NCBI GenBank assembly: GCA_001801685.1
Contig: MGYJ01000061.1
Coordinates: 104,884 to 168,883, forward strand
Direction: 5' to 3'
Length of the DNA: 64,000 nt
From: Gammaproteobacteria bacterium RIFCSPHIGHO2_12_FULL_63_22
GTDB taxonomy: Bacteria; Pseudomonadota; Gammaproteobacteria; Xanthomonadales; Xanthomonadaceae
The notes beneath the pieces are model-generated. The model did not search any database. It was not told where the DNA came from and saw nothing but the letters and a program-made list of their open reading frames with translations. The translations under genes and the position numbers were made by a program. How positions within the stretch are numbered: position 1 is the stretch's first letter; each line of letters opens with the position of its first letter. Shown here one piece after another: positions 29,785-42,003 of this stretch.

Positions 29785-30153
29785 TCAGCCCGGCACCAGC
29801 AGCGAGTTGATGACCTCGACCAACTGGTTTTCGGTGAACGGCTTGGTGATGTAGGCCTTCGCGCCCTGGCGCATGCCCCAGACCTTGTCGGTTTCCTGGT
29901 CCTTGGTGGTGACCAGAACGACCGGGATCTGCGAGGTGGTGGCTTCCTTCGAAATGGCGCGCGTTGCCTGGAACCCGTTGAGGTTCGGCATCACCACGTC
30001 CATCAGGATCAGGTCGGGCAGGGATGCCTTCGCCGCTTCGACGCCCGCGGCGCCGTCTTCGGCCGTCACTGCTTCGTGCCCGAGCTTTTCGACGATGCGC
30101 TTCATGCCCATCAGCTGCGACGGTGAATCATCAACAATCAGGATGCGTGCCAT
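29785..30153 (-). CDS. pilH: PilH-like single-domain response regulator
   Basis: A stand-alone CheY-like receiver of 122 residues. The phosphorylation site is the Asp in LILMDVVMPNLNGFQATR (about residue 51), with acidic residues in IVDDSPS and the conserved Lys in YITKPFTENQL. The QLMGMKRIVEKLGHE and VMPNLNGFQATR segments are very like PilH of type IV pilus (twitching) systems. No pil or chp gene is adjacent, so the pilus link rests on similarity alone. Confidence 0.72.
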   Translation of the reverse strand: MARILIVDDSPSQLMGMKRIVEKLGHEAVTAEDGAAGVEAAKASLPDLILMDVVMPNLNGFQATRAISKEATTSQIPVVLVTTKDQETDKVWGMRQGAKAYITKPFTENQLVEVINSLLVPG

Positions 30154-30213
30154 AACCCCTCCAGAGGATGCGGTGATTGTATGCCTGCATCGCGTCGCAT
30201 ACGCAAGGTTCGT

Positions 30214-31212
30214 TCACAGTTTGACGACAGTACGGCCGAATGAATCACCGGCGAGCATGGTCGGGAACACGTCCGCCAGGCCATCCAGGCCGATTTCGCG
30301 GTTGCCGATGCGACCAAGGTGCGCCGGTTTCCAGTCACTGGCGAGCCGCTGCCAGACCTGTTCGCGCACCGCTCGCGCGGTGCCGGCTGACGCAATACCC
30401 AGCAGGGACACGCCCCGGATGATGAATGGCATCACGGTGGTGGCGAGTTCATGGCCGCCAGCCATGCCGCAACTGGCGATGTTGCCGTAGGGAATGATGC
30501 AGCGCGTCAGGCCGGCCAGGGTTTCGCCGCCGACATTGTCCAGGGCGCCCGCCCAGGAGGCGGCCTCCAGCGGCCGCTGTCCCCAATGCAGTTCCTTGCG
30601 CGAGATTATTTTCGTCGCGCCCAGCGAGGACAGGAAATCGGCGTGGTCGGTCTTGCCGGTGATCGCGTGCACTTCGAAGCCCGCGCGCGAAAAGATGTCG
30701 ATACCCAGCGTGCCGACGCCGCCAGAAGCGCCGGTGATGACGATCGGGCCCATGTCAGGCCGCTGGTCGTTCTGCAGCATGCGGTAGAGCGCGAGCGCGG
30801 CCGTGAAGCCGGCCGTGCCGAGCACCATGCTCTCGCGCAAATCGAGGCCAGCCGGAATCGTGATCGTGTTCTTCGCTTCCAGGCGGATCATTTCGCTGTA
30901 GCCGCCATCGCGCGTCTCGGACAGGCCGCTGCCGGTGCAGAGCACCGCATCGCCTTCGCGGAACGCGGGATCGGTGGAAGCCAGCACATGCCCGGCGACA
31001 TCGATGCCGCCGTTGAGCGGGAACTGGCGAAGAATCTTGCCCTGGCCGGTACCGGCGAGGGCGTCCTTGTAGTTGACCGACGAGTACGCGGCCTTGACCA
31101 GCACTTCGCCGGTACTCAGTGCATCGGCGGAAGCCATCGTCTCGACGCCGGCGCGATAGCCGGCTGCGTCGTTGTGGATCCGAAACGCGCGGAACGGTGT
31201 CGGCGTGTTCAT
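30214..31212 (-). CDS. acuI: AcuI/YhdH-type NADPH quinone or acrylyl-CoA reductase
   Basis: A zinc-independent medium-chain dehydrogenase/reductase of 332 residues. It shows YSSVNYKDALAGTGQGKI near the N-terminus, as in YhdH/AcuI, and the nucleotide-binding GASGGVGTLGIDI near residue 155. AcuI reduces acryloyl-CoA to propionyl-CoA with NADPH; other members are quinone reductases, and the substrate cannot be settled here. The ATG at 31212 matches the family start. It begins 28 bases after lpdA ends on the same strand and may be at the tail of the sucAB-lpdA operon. Confidence 0.82.
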   Translation of the reverse strand: MNTPTPFRAFRIHNDAAGYRAGVETMASADALSTGEVLVKAAYSSVNYKDALAGTGQGKILRQFPLNGGIDVAGHVLASTDPAFREGDAVLCTGSGLSETRDGGYSEMIRLEAKNTITIPAGLDLRESMVLGTAGFTAALALYRMLQNDQRPDMGPIVITGASGGVGTLGIDIFSRAGFEVHAITGKTDHADFLSSLGATKIISRKELHWGQRPLEAASWAGALDNVGGETLAGLTRCIIPYGNIASCGMAGGHELATTVMPFIIRGVSLLGIASAGTARAVREQVWQRLASDWKPAHLGRIGNREIGLDGLADVFPTMLAGDSFGRTVVKL

Positions 31213-31240
31213 GGCGCGCCTCCGGAACTTCGATGCAGGA

Positions 31241-32674
<1,434 letters not shown>

Positions 32675-32691
32675 CTACGTATTCCTAATTC

Positions 32692-33906
32692 TTACAGGCC
32701 AAGCAACATGCGGTGCGGGTTTTCCAGCTGGTTCTTGATGTCCACCAGGAACAGCACTGCATCCTTGCCGTCGATGATGCGGTGGTCGTACGACAGCGCG
32801 ATGTACATCATCGGTGCGATCACGACCTGGCCGTTTTCTGCGATCGGACGCTCCTTGATGGCGTGCATGCCCAGGATCGCCGACTGTGGTGGATTGACGA
32901 TGGGGGTGGACATCAGCGAACCAAAGGTGCCGCCATTGGTGATGGTGAAGGTGCCACCCTGCAGGTCTTCAAGCTTCAGGCCGCCTTCGCGGGCCGCCTT
33001 GGCGTAGTTGGCGATGCCCTGCTCGATGTCGGCGAAGCCCTGCTGTTCGACGTTGCGCAGGACCGGCGTGACCAGGCCTTTTTCCGTCGCGACGGCGATC
33101 GAGATGTCGGCGTAGCCGTGGTAGATCACGTCGGTGCCATCCACCGAGGAGTTGACCACCGGGTACTTCTGCAAGGCGTTGGCCGCAGCCTTGGCGAAGA
33201 AGCTCATGAAGCCGAGCTTGATGCCGTGGGTCTTTTCGAACGGTTCGCCGAGTTCCTTGCGCATCGCCATCACCTTGCCCAGGTTCACCTCGTTGAAGGA
33301 GGTGAGCATGGCGATGGAATTCTTCGACTGCATCATGCGTTCGGCGATGCGCTGGCGGATGCGGGTCATCGGCACGCGCTGCTCGGGGCGGGCGCCGCCC
33401 GGTGCCGCCGAACCACCGGCCTTGATGAAGTTGACGAGGTCTTCCTTGGTCACCTGGTTGTGGCGACCCGTGCCGGCGACATCGGCCGGATTGATCTGGT
33501 TGGCTTCGGCGACGAAGCGACCCGCGGGCGACAGCTGCGAGGTGTCGGCCTTTGTGGGAGCGGCCTCGGCCGCGATTGGGGCTGCGGCGGTCTTGGGAGT
33601 CGCGGCCGAGGCCGCTCCCACAGGGGGAGTTGCAGCGGCGGCGGCAGGCGCCGGCGCGGCGGCGATCGCGCCTGCTTCAATGATCGCGACCACTTGCGAA
33701 CTGGTCACCGTGTCGCCTTCCTTGAACCGAAGTTCCTTCAACACGCCGTCAACCGGCGAGGGGACTTCCAGCACGACCTTGTCGGTCTCCAGGTCCAGCA
33801 GGTTTTCGTCGCGGCGCACGCTGTCGCCCACTTTCTTGTGCCAAGTGGCGATGGTCGCGTCGGAAACGGATTCCGGAAGGACGGGGACTTTGACTTCGAT
33901 GCTCAT
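32692..33906 (-). CDS. sucB: Dihydrolipoyl succinyltransferase (E2)
   Basis: The E2 core of the 2-oxoglutarate dehydrogenase complex, 404 residues from the ATG at 33906. A lipoyl domain (1-78) has lipoylated K43 in ETDKVVLEV. An Ala/Pro linker comes next, then the E1/E3-binding domain (about 123-160) and the catalytic domain with the active-site His in [13 protein letters not shown] near the C-terminus. The linker (about residues 80-122) contains an in-frame REP pair encoding roughly residues 95-118. The order sucA-sucB-lpdA is standard. Confidence 0.96.
   Translation of the reverse strand: MSIEVKVPVLPESVSDATIATWHKKVGDSVRRDENLLDLETDKVVLEVPSPVDGVLKELRFKEGDTVTSSQVVAIIEAGAIAAAPAPAAAAATPPVGAASAATPKTAAAPIAAEAAPTKADTSQLSPAGRFVAEANQINPADVAGTGRHNQVTKEDLVNFIKAGGSAAPGGARPEQRVPMTRIRQRIAERMMQSKNSIAMLTSFNEVNLGKVMAMRKELGEPFEKTHGIKLGFMSFFAKAAANALQKYPVVNSSVDGTDVIYHGYADISIAVATEKGLVTPVLRNVEQQGFADIEQGIANYAKAAREGGLKLEDLQGGTFTITNGGTFGSLMSTPIVNPPQSAILGMHAIKERPIAENGQVVIAPMMYIALSYDHRIIDGKDAVLFLVDIKNQLENPHRMLLGL
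33553..33622. repeat. REP-type inverted pair inside the sucB linker
   Basis: Perfect 23-base arms at 33553-33575 and 33600-33622 flank a 24-base spacer. Each arm contains GTGGGAGCGGCC and folds on itself as GCGGCC-TC-GGCCGC, imperfect only at the two central bases. Apart from that T/C difference the core matches the element at 9811-9869. The whole element is read in frame as Ala-rich peptide, with no stop codon or frameshift. Confidence 0.9.
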
Positions 33907-33931
33907 TGGCGTTGCCCTGTATGGGTTTCGA

Positions 33932-36760
33932 TTATTCGGAGACGTGGTCGCCGTCGGCGGGATTGACCAGCGCGTCGGCAAGGAGTTTGGCCTGTTCGAC
34001 CACATGCGTCGCCAGGTGCCCGCAAGCAGGCGCCGCGGAACGTGCGCGACCGGTGTAGTCGAGCACCTGGCCCGGCTGCAGGCAGGTGCGCAGGTGGTGC
34101 TGGATCTGGTACCAGGCGCCCTGGTTCATCGGCTCTTCCTGGCACCACATCACTTCCTTGGCATGGCCGAAGCGCTTAAGCTCGGCGGCCAGTTCGGCGC
34201 GTGGGAAGGGATAGAGCTGTTCGATCCGGACGATGGCGACGTCCTTCAGTTCCTTGGCGTCCGCGGCTTCCATCAGGTCGTAATAGACCTTGCCACCGCA
34301 GACGACCACGCGCTTGGCCTTGGCGGCGTCCTTGCAGCGGCTGTCCGGAATCAGGTTCTGGAAACCGCCCTTGGCCAGTTCGTCCATCGTCGAGACGGAG
34401 TTCTTGTTGCGCAGCAGGGATTTGGGCGTCATCACGATCAGCGGCTTGCGCGTGGCGCGCAGCATCTGCCGGCGAAGCATGTGGAACATCTGCGCAGGCG
34501 TGGTCGGCGTGCAGACCTGAACGTTGTTCAATGCGCACAGTTGCAGGAAGCGTTCCAGGCGCGCGGAGCTGTGCTCCGGGCCTTGCCCTTCGTAACCATG
34601 CGGAAGGAACAGCACGAGGCCGCACAGGCGGTCCCACTTGGATTCGCCGGAGGTGATGAACTGGTCGATCACGACCTGGGCACCGTTGGCGAAATCGCCG
34701 AACTGGCCTTCCCAGATATTGAGCGTCATCGGTTCGGCGGTGGAGTAGCCGTATTCGAAGGCCATCACGGCTTCTTCCGACAACAGCGAGTCGATGATGA
34801 TCGCGTGCTCGGGGTCCTTGGTCAGTTCATGCAGGGGCATGTACGTACCGTCGGTCACCTGGTCGTGCAATACGGCATGGCGATGGAAGAAAGTGCCGCG
34901 ACCGGAATCCTGGCCGACCAGGCGCAGGCGATAACCTTCGGTCAGCAAGGTCGCGTAGGCGAGGTTTTCAGCGAAGCCCCAGTCCATCGGCAAGTCGCCG
35001 GCCATCATCTTGCGGCGGTCTTCGTAGATCTTCGCGACGCGCGGATGCAGGGACAGGTTGGCCGGCAGCGTGTTGATGCGCTTGGCCAGGCTGTCGAGCG
35101 AGAAGCGGGCGAGGCCGGTGTTCACGGCATCCGACAGCTTGCCGGTCAGCCACGGCTTCCAGTCCACGGCGAACGGATCCGGCCCCACGTTGGCGACGTC
35201 GGTGGTCACTTCGGCGCGATCGAGCTTGTTGCGATAACCATCCACCATCGCCAACGCGGCGCTGGCGTCGATCACGCCCTGCGCCTGCAGCGCGTCGGCA
35301 TAGAGTTCGCGCGTGGTCTTGCGGGCGCGGATGTTCTGGTACATCAGCGGCTGGGTTGCCGCCGGTTCGTCGGCTTCGTTATGGCCGTGGCGGCGATAGC
35401 AGACCAGGTCGATCACGATGTCGCGCGAGAAGGCCTGGCGGAAATCGAAGGCCAGTTGCGCGCAGAACACCACGGCTTCCGGGTCGTCGCCATTCACGTG
35501 CAACACGGGCGCGCCGACGATCTTCGCCGGGTCGGTGCAGTACAGCGTGGATCGCGCATCGTCCGGGCGGCTGGTGGTGAAGCCGACCTGGTTGTTGATG
35601 ACGACATGCACCGTGCCGCCGACGGCAAATCCGCGCGCCTGCGACATCTGGAACAATTCCATGATGACGCCCTGGCCGGCGAAGGCCGCGTCGCCGTGGA
35701 TCAAGACCGGCATCACCTGCTTGCGGCCGACATCCTGGCGGCGCAACTGGCGCGCGCGCACCGAGCCGGCGACCACCGGGTCGACGATTTCGAGATGCGA
35801 GGGATTGAAGGCCAGCGCCAGGTGCACCGGGCCGCCCGGCGTCGCGACGTCGGCGGAAAAACCCATGTGGTACTTGACGTCGCCGGAATGCTCGGGCGTA
35901 TCGGGATGGTCGAACTTGCCCTCGAACTCGGCGAACAATTTGGCGGTCGGCTTGCCGAGCGTGTTGATCAACACGTTCAGGCGGCCGCGGTGGGCCATGC
36001 CGATCACTACGTCCTTCACGCCGTGCACGCCGCCACGACGCACCAGCGTATCCATCAGCGGGATCAGCGAGTCGCCGCCTTCCAGCGAAAAGCGTTTCTG
36101 GCCGACGTACTTGGTGTGCAGGTAGCGTTCCAGGCCTTCGGCGGCCGTCAGGCGCTCGAGCACGCGGGTCTTTTCCTCCGCGCCGAGGCCGAACTGACCG
36201 GCGGCGCTTTCGAGGCGCTGCTGCATCCAGTGGCGCTGGGTGGCGTCGGAGATATGCATGAACTCCGCGCCGATGTTGGAGCTATAGGTCGCCTTGAGCT
36301 TCGCGAGCAGGTCGCGCAGCTTGAATTTTTCGGTGCCGAAATAAGTTGCGACGCTGAACTCGCGGTCCAGGTCGGATGCGTCCAGGCCGTGGAATTCGAG
36401 GCCGAGGTCGGGTGCCGGCTGCGGCGGGGTCATCGCCAGCGGATCGAGCGATGCGCCGAGGTGCCCGCGTGAACGGTAGGCTGTCACCAGCTTGCCGAAG
36501 GCGGTCTGCTTGCGCGCCGCCTCCTCGTCGATTCCGCCGCTGCGCTGCGCGCCGCGGGCCGCCGCTTGCACCTGCGCCATGACCGCGGAATGCGGCACGT
36601 CGCCCGATTCCCGACCCTTGAAGCCGTCGAAGTACGATTTCCAGGCACCGCCGACACTGTCGGGGTTGACCAGGTATTGCTCGTACAGGTCTTCGATGAA
36701 GCCGGCGTTGCCGCCGGAAAGCTGGGAGGTCTGGGAAAACTGCTTGATCAGGCTGTCCAC
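33932..36760 (-). CDS. sucA: 2-oxoglutarate dehydrogenase E1 component
   Basis: The thiamine-diphosphate-dependent E1 subunit of the TCA-cycle 2-oxoglutarate dehydrogenase, 942 residues and close to the usual 930-950. The N-terminus [19 protein letters not shown] is the E1-specific E2-binding segment. The ThDP fold includes [11 protein letters not shown], then [15 protein letters not shown]. The start is GTG at 36760; no nearby ATG keeps the conserved N-terminus. A TATAAT box and a 5' hairpin lie upstream. sucB starts 25 bases after the stop. Confidence 0.96.
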   Translation of the reverse strand: MDSLIKQFSQTSQLSGGNAGFIEDLYEQYLVNPDSVGGAWKSYFDGFKGRESGDVPHSAVMAQVQAAARGAQRSGGIDEEAARKQTAFGKLVTAYRSRGHLGASLDPLAMTPPQPAPDLGLEFHGLDASDLDREFSVATYFGTEKFKLRDLLAKLKATYSSNIGAEFMHISDATQRHWMQQRLESAAGQFGLGAEEKTRVLERLTAAEGLERYLHTKYVGQKRFSLEGGDSLIPLMDTLVRRGGVHGVKDVVIGMAHRGRLNVLINTLGKPTAKLFAEFEGKFDHPDTPEHSGDVKYHMGFSADVATPGGPVHLALAFNPSHLEIVDPVVAGSVRARQLRRQDVGRKQVMPVLIHGDAAFAGQGVIMELFQMSQARGFAVGGTVHVVINNQVGFTTSRPDDARSTLYCTDPAKIVGAPVLHVNGDDPEAVVFCAQLAFDFRQAFSRDIVIDLVCYRRHGHNEADEPAATQPLMYQNIRARKTTRELYADALQAQGVIDASAALAMVDGYRNKLDRAEVTTDVANVGPDPFAVDWKPWLTGKLSDAVNTGLARFSLDSLAKRINTLPANLSLHPRVAKIYEDRRKMMAGDLPMDWGFAENLAYATLLTEGYRLRLVGQDSGRGTFFHRHAVLHDQVTDGTYMPLHELTKDPEHAIIIDSLLSEEAVMAFEYGYSTAEPMTLNIWEGQFGDFANGAQVVIDQFITSGESKWDRLCGLVLFLPHGYEGQGPEHSSARLERFLQLCALNNVQVCTPTTPAQMFHMLRRQMLRATRKPLIVMTPKSLLRNKNSVSTMDELAKGGFQNLIPDSRCKDAAKAKRVVVCGGKVYYDLMEAADAKELKDVAIVRIEQLYPFPRAELAAELKRFGHAKEVMWCQEEPMNQGAWYQIQHHLRTCLQPGQVLDYTGRARSAAPACGHLATHVVEQAKLLADALVNPADGDHVSE

Positions 36761-36809
36761 GACGTTGTTAGCTGCCTCGTTGGCGATACAGGCTGTGACG
36801 GGTTGGTTC

Positions 36810-36835
36810 GCCTGCCCCGTTCCAGCCGGGCAGGC
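36810..36835 (-). other. Stem-loop at the start of the sucA leader
   Basis: GCCTGCCC (36810-36817) pairs perfectly with GGGCAGGC (36828-36835) across ten bases. If transcription begins near 36838, the hairpin would form right at the 5' end of the mRNA, where such structures often slow decay. Confidence 0.5.
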
Positions 36836-36844
36836 AGAACGCGA

Positions 36845-36850
36845 ATTATA
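36845..36850 (-). promoter_or_regulatory. -10 box of a sucA promoter
   Basis: A perfect TATAAT on the minus strand lies 85 bases before the sucA GTG. The -35 candidate 17 bases upstream (CTCACG) is weak. Confidence 0.45.
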
Positions 36851-36891
36851 GCCCGAGGCTTATAGCCGTGAGTACCCGCGACGAAGGTCGC

Positions 36892-36911
36892 AAGCCGCGA
36901 TGCCGCGGCTT
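36892..36911 (-). terminator. Hairpin at the end of the GNAT gene
   Basis: AAGCCGCG (36892-36899) pairs with CGCGGCTT (36904-36911) over a four-base loop. The stem overlaps the stop codon of the GNAT gene by one base. The T-run on the minus strand is weak, so termination efficiency is uncertain. Confidence 0.45.
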
Positions 36912-37879
36912 TAGATGGCCAATGAGCGCAGTTCGGTGCACGGTCGCGCCCGTTCCCAGCTGCGGCCGAACTGTTCCCGCAACTGGCGATTGCGGCCCGG
37001 CAGGGCCGGGCTCCAGTCGCCCTCGAAACGGCTGCCCAGCAGGCGGAACAAGTAGCCATCGTTGTCGTTGGCCACGAACACCGAGGGGTATTGCAATTCC
37101 TCGGGATCCTGCGGACTGCGGAACAGGAAACTGCTGGGCAGTCGCTGGGCCAGCGCCAGCAGGGGATGCGGGGTCCGCTGGGCGACGCTGGGGTCCTGGA
37201 TAATGAAGCGCGCAACGGCGCCTCGTCCTGCGACGCCGAAGGTCCGGAAGGCATCGACCATGGCTGGGTGCGCGTATACCGCAGGCTCGAGGTCGCGGGT
37301 GTACACGACCAGTTCGCGTCGGGCCTGCAGCACCAGGGTGCGGATCGAATCAATGGTCTTCTCGAGACCGACGAACTCCTCCACGCCCACGGAGGGGCCA
37401 CGGGGCCGGGCCGCGGCGCGCGGGCTCGGTACCAGCGGGTCGAGCTCCAGTTTCATCGCCTGGTGCTGGATGCCGGCTTCCTCGAACTGACCGCCATAGG
37501 GTTTGAAGCCGAATTTTTCATAAAAACCAACAGCGTCGACTTGCGAGTTCAGGCTGACTTCGCGCAGTCCCTGCGCGCGGGCCTGGTCGATCAACGCCAC
37601 TAGAAGCGCCTCGCCCACGCCCTTGCCGCGCCACTCGCGCAGCACGGCCATGCGGCCGATCTTGTGTTCAGGCGTCAGTCGACCCGTGCCGATCGGCTTG
37701 TGTTCGGAGTCGCGGGCGATCACGTGCTGGCATTTCGGGTCCAGCTCGTCCCATTCCTCTTCCAGCGGGACTTCCTGCTCGACCACGAAAACCGGCTCGC
37801 GGATACTGCGCAGGTCCTTGAAATCGACCACGTAGTCAGCGGGTTCGACGCGGAAATCAAATTCGGGAAGGGAGCTCAT
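36911..37879 (-). CDS. GNAT N-acetyltransferase fused to an uncharacterised C-terminal domain
   Basis: A 322-residue protein. Residues about 10-150 are a GNAT acetyltransferase with the acetyl-CoA loop VLREWRGKGVGEALLVALI and the ending SQVDAVGFYEKFGFKPYG. After a Pro/Arg-rich linker (about 150-165), the C-terminal 155 residues form a second domain starting EEFVGLEKTIDSIRTLVLQA. That segment has the feel of a phospholipase-D-like fold but lacks an HKD motif. Function is unknown. The start overlaps the ribosomal oxygenase stop by four bases, so it belongs to the purB-roxA unit. Confidence 0.78.
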   Translation of the reverse strand: MSSLPEFDFRVEPADYVVDFKDLRSIREPVFVVEQEVPLEEEWDELDPKCQHVIARDSEHKPIGTGRLTPEHKIGRMAVLREWRGKGVGEALLVALIDQARAQGLREVSLNSQVDAVGFYEKFGFKPYGGQFEEAGIQHQAMKLELDPLVPSPRAAARPRGPSVGVEEFVGLEKTIDSIRTLVLQARRELVVYTRDLEPAVYAHPAMVDAFRTFGVAGRGAVARFIIQDPSVAQRTPHPLLALAQRLPSSFLFRSPQDPEELQYPSVFVANDNDGYLFRLLGSRFEGDWSPALPGRNRQLREQFGRSWERARPCTELRSLAI

Positions 37880-39075
37880 TCACGGGTCCTCGAAGCGCGC
37901 TTCAAGTGATAGTGGCCACGTTGCAGCAATTCGCCGAGCGCGGTGCGTCCGGCCGCGTCGAGCTTGGCCAGCGCCGCATCGTCAAGCGCCTCGTACGATG
38001 CCAGCACATGCGCCGATCGACGATCCATCGCAAACGACTCGCCACTCACGAACAACAACGCATTGCCCGAGCGGGTCGGGCCATCGGCGACCCAAGCCGC
38101 CCGCGAGAACGGATGCCGCAGCAACAGGCCGCCCTTTGCCAGCGAAGTTTCAACGCTGGCGAGGCTCGGCACGCGCGGCCCGGCACTGACTTCGCCGGCG
38201 GCGCGGTATCGGGTGATGAAGCGGCCGAACCATTCGCGCTTTTCGGCCGCGCCAAGCGACTGAAGCGACGAGATGGCCTGGTCGACGCGGGCGAGGGCGG
38301 CATCGTCGATTTCAAACGGATCGTTCGGCTCGGTGAGGTCCGGATCCGAGTAACGCGATTCTTCGGGCAGGCGGGCAGCGAGCTCCTCGGCCAGGTCCAC
38401 GATCAGTTCGGCCTGGGAAGGCGCACGCATGCCAACTGAAAACGTCATGCAGGCATCCACGGCCTCGCCGTGATGCGGCACGCCCGGCGGCAGGTACAGG
38501 ATGTCGCCTGGTTCCAGCACCCATTCGTCGGATGCCGTGAATTCCTGCAGCAACTTGAGTTCGGCGTCGGCGCGGAAGGCGCGCGGCGCATCGGTCGACG
38601 CATCAACCTGCCAGCGGCGATGACCCTGTACCTGCAGCAGGAAGACGTCGTACTGGTCCACGTGCGGGCCAACCGAGCCACCCGGCGTGGCGAAGCTGAT
38701 CATGATGTCGTCGACGCGCCAGGCAGGCAGGAAACGAAACCGGTCGAGCAGGGCGCGAACGTCGCTGTCCCACTTGTCCATGTCCTGCACCAGCAGCGTC
38801 CAGTCCTTCTTTCCGAGCTTCGGGAATTCGCTTTCGGCGAACGGCCCCGTGCGCAGCTGCCACTGATCGAGCTTGCGCTTGTAAGTGACCAGGCGGGAAA
38901 GCGCGGCTTCCTCGCAGGCAAGGCCAGCCAGGTCTTCCGGGCTGAGCGGCGCCTTGTAGCCGGGGAAGGCCTGGCGGATGAGCAGGGCTTCCTTCTGCCA
39001 GAACTCGCGCAGGAAGCGCGACACCGGCATGCCCAGGAAATCTTCAGCGCTGGCGCGAACCTCGGTGACCGGCAT
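37876..39075 (-). CDS. roxA: Cupin/JmjC ribosomal protein hydroxylase (RoxA/YcfD type)
   Basis: A 399-residue Fe(II)/2-oxoglutarate oxygenase related to E. coli YcfD, which hydroxylates an arginine of ribosomal protein L16. The iron-binding triad is visible: H138 and D140 in GPHVDQYDVFLLQ, and a His in GVPHHGEAVD near 201. The N-terminus (FWQKEALLIRQAFPG) and the C-terminal winged-helix-like region also fit. The ATG at 39075 is two bases after purB ends, so the two are co-transcribed. The substrate is inferred from the family. Confidence 0.88.
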   Translation of the reverse strand: MPVTEVRASAEDFLGMPVSRFLREFWQKEALLIRQAFPGYKAPLSPEDLAGLACEEAALSRLVTYKRKLDQWQLRTGPFAESEFPKLGKKDWTLLVQDMDKWDSDVRALLDRFRFLPAWRVDDIMISFATPGGSVGPHVDQYDVFLLQVQGHRRWQVDASTDAPRAFRADAELKLLQEFTASDEWVLEPGDILYLPPGVPHHGEAVDACMTFSVGMRAPSQAELIVDLAEELAARLPEESRYSDPDLTEPNDPFEIDDAALARVDQAISSLQSLGAAEKREWFGRFITRYRAAGEVSAGPRVPSLASVETSLAKGGLLLRHPFSRAAWVADGPTRSGNALLFVSGESFAMDRRSAHVLASYEALDDAALAKLDAAGRTALGELLQRGHYHLKRASRTRE

Positions 39076-39077
39076 GG

Positions 39078-40460
<1,383 letters not shown>

Positions 40461-40549
40461 TCAAGACGCCAATTCTACACGGGCCGCCGGGCGCGCTCCC
40501 GCTGGCTGGCCGGGGCTATCATCGGGGCCTGAAAGACACGGAGCCGCCC

Positions 40550-41947
40550 ATGGCCGGCAAGACCCGAATCGAACGCGACAGTTTTGGCGAGATGCGCGTG
40601 CCCGCGGCCGCCCTTTACGGCGCGCAAACGCAGCGTGCCGTGCAGAACTTCCCGATCTCCCGACTGCGCATGCCGCGCACCTTCCTGCGCGCGCTAGGCC
40701 TGGTCAAGGCCGCCGCCGCCCAGGCCAACCATGCTCTCGGCCTGTTGCCCATGGGCATTGCGAATGCCATCGTCGAGGCCTCGGCGCGGGTGGCTGCGGG
40801 CGAACTGGACGCGGAGTTCCCGATCGACCTGTTCCAGACCGGTTCGGGAACCTCCAGCAACATGAATGCCAACGAGGTCATCGCGACACTGGCCTCGCGC
40901 AGGCTCGGCAGGTCCGTGCATGCCAACGACCATGTCAATCTGGGCCAGAGTTCGAACGACGTCATCCCGACCGCCATCCAGGTGTCCGCCGCCATCGCCT
41001 GGCACGATCAGTTGCGGCCGGCGCTGAAGCACTTGAAGACCACCATCGATCGTCGCGCCAAGCAGTTGTCGAAGGTGGTGAAGACAGGCCGGACCCACCT
41101 GATGGATGCGATGCCCCTGACCCTGGGCCAGGAGCTGTCCGGGTGGTCGGCGCAGATCCACAGTGGCATTGAACGTCTGGACGACAGCAGCAAGCGATTG
41201 CACGCGCTGCCGCTGGGTGGCACCGCCATTGGCACCGGCATCAATGCGGATACGCGTTTCGGCCGCAAGGCGATCGCTGCGTTGCGCGTCTCGACCGGCG
41301 TGAAATTCCGACAGGCCGAGAACTTGTTCGAGGGCATCGCGTCGCAGGACGCGGCCGTCGAATTTTCCGGCCAGCTGAACGTGCTGGCGGTGTCGCTGAT
41401 GAAGATCAGCAACGACCTGCGCTGGATGAACTCCGGTCCGCTGGCCGGCCTCGGGGAAATCGAACTTCCCGCGCTGCAGCCAGGCAGTTCGATCATGCCG
41501 GGCAAAGTGAATCCGGTGATTCCCGAAGCGATGGCGATGGTCTGCGCACAAGTGATGGGCAACCACGCGACGATTACCGTGGCCGGCGCCAGTGGAAATT
41601 TCCAGCTCAACGTCATGCTGCCCGTCATCGCGCACAACCTGCTGCAGTCGATCGAACTGCTCGCTTCGTCCACGCGGCTGTTGGCCGATAGCGCAATTGC
41701 GGGCTTCCAGGTCCGGCAGTCCCGGCTGGATGAGAGCCTCGCGCGCAATCCCATCCTGGTAACAGCGCTGAACCCGGTGATCGGTTACGAAGCGGCAGCG
41801 CAGATCGCCAAGCGCGCCTACAAGGAAGGTCGGCCGGTGCTGGATGTTGCGAAGGAAATGACCTCGCTCACCGAAAAGGAACTCCGGCGCTTGCTCGACC
41901 CGTCGGCGCTGACGCGCGGCGGCATTGGTTCGGGCGGCGGTGGCTGA
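40550..41947 (+). CDS. fumC: Fumarate hydratase, class II
   Basis: An iron-independent fumarase of 465 residues that interconverts fumarate and malate. The motifs TGSGTSSNMNANEV (98-111), LGQSSNDVIPTA, GRTHLMDAMPLTLGQE and the signature GSSIMPGKVNP (312-322) are present. The GRTH motif favours fumarase over aspartase. The ATG at 40550 is preceded by GGAG. The Gly-rich tail (GGIGSGGGG) is unusual but short. A terminator follows. Confidence 0.92.
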   Translation: MAGKTRIERDSFGEMRVPAAALYGAQTQRAVQNFPISRLRMPRTFLRALGLVKAAAAQANHALGLLPMGIANAIVEASARVAAGELDAEFPIDLFQTGSGTSSNMNANEVIATLASRRLGRSVHANDHVNLGQSSNDVIPTAIQVSAAIAWHDQLRPALKHLKTTIDRRAKQLSKVVKTGRTHLMDAMPLTLGQELSGWSAQIHSGIERLDDSSKRLHALPLGGTAIGTGINADTRFGRKAIAALRVSTGVKFRQAENLFEGIASQDAAVEFSGQLNVLAVSLMKISNDLRWMNSGPLAGLGEIELPALQPGSSIMPGKVNPVIPEAMAMVCAQVMGNHATITVAGASGNFQLNVMLPVIAHNLLQSIELLASSTRLLADSAIAGFQVRQSRLDESLARNPILVTALNPVIGYEAAAQIAKRAYKEGRPVLDVAKEMTSLTEKELRRLLDPSALTRGGIGSGGGG

Positions 41948-41955
41948 AAAACAAA

Positions 41956-41978
41956 ACGCCCCGGGATGACCGGGGCGT
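41956..41978. terminator. Terminator between fumC and the ABC operon
   Basis: ACGCCCCGG (41956-41964) pairs perfectly with CCGGGGCGT (41970-41978) over GATGA. A-rich sequence lies to the left and TGTTTCTT to the right, so it probably serves both convergent transcripts. Confidence 0.85.
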
Positions 41979-42003
41979 CGTGTTTCTTCAGCTTGCAAAA
42001 GGC

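Noticed and set aside
33134-36472. A 1112-codon plus-strand frame opposite sucB and sucA
   Set aside because: Its translation is an Ala/Gly/His/Arg-rich mirror of sucA codons without motifs; sucA and sucB are certain.
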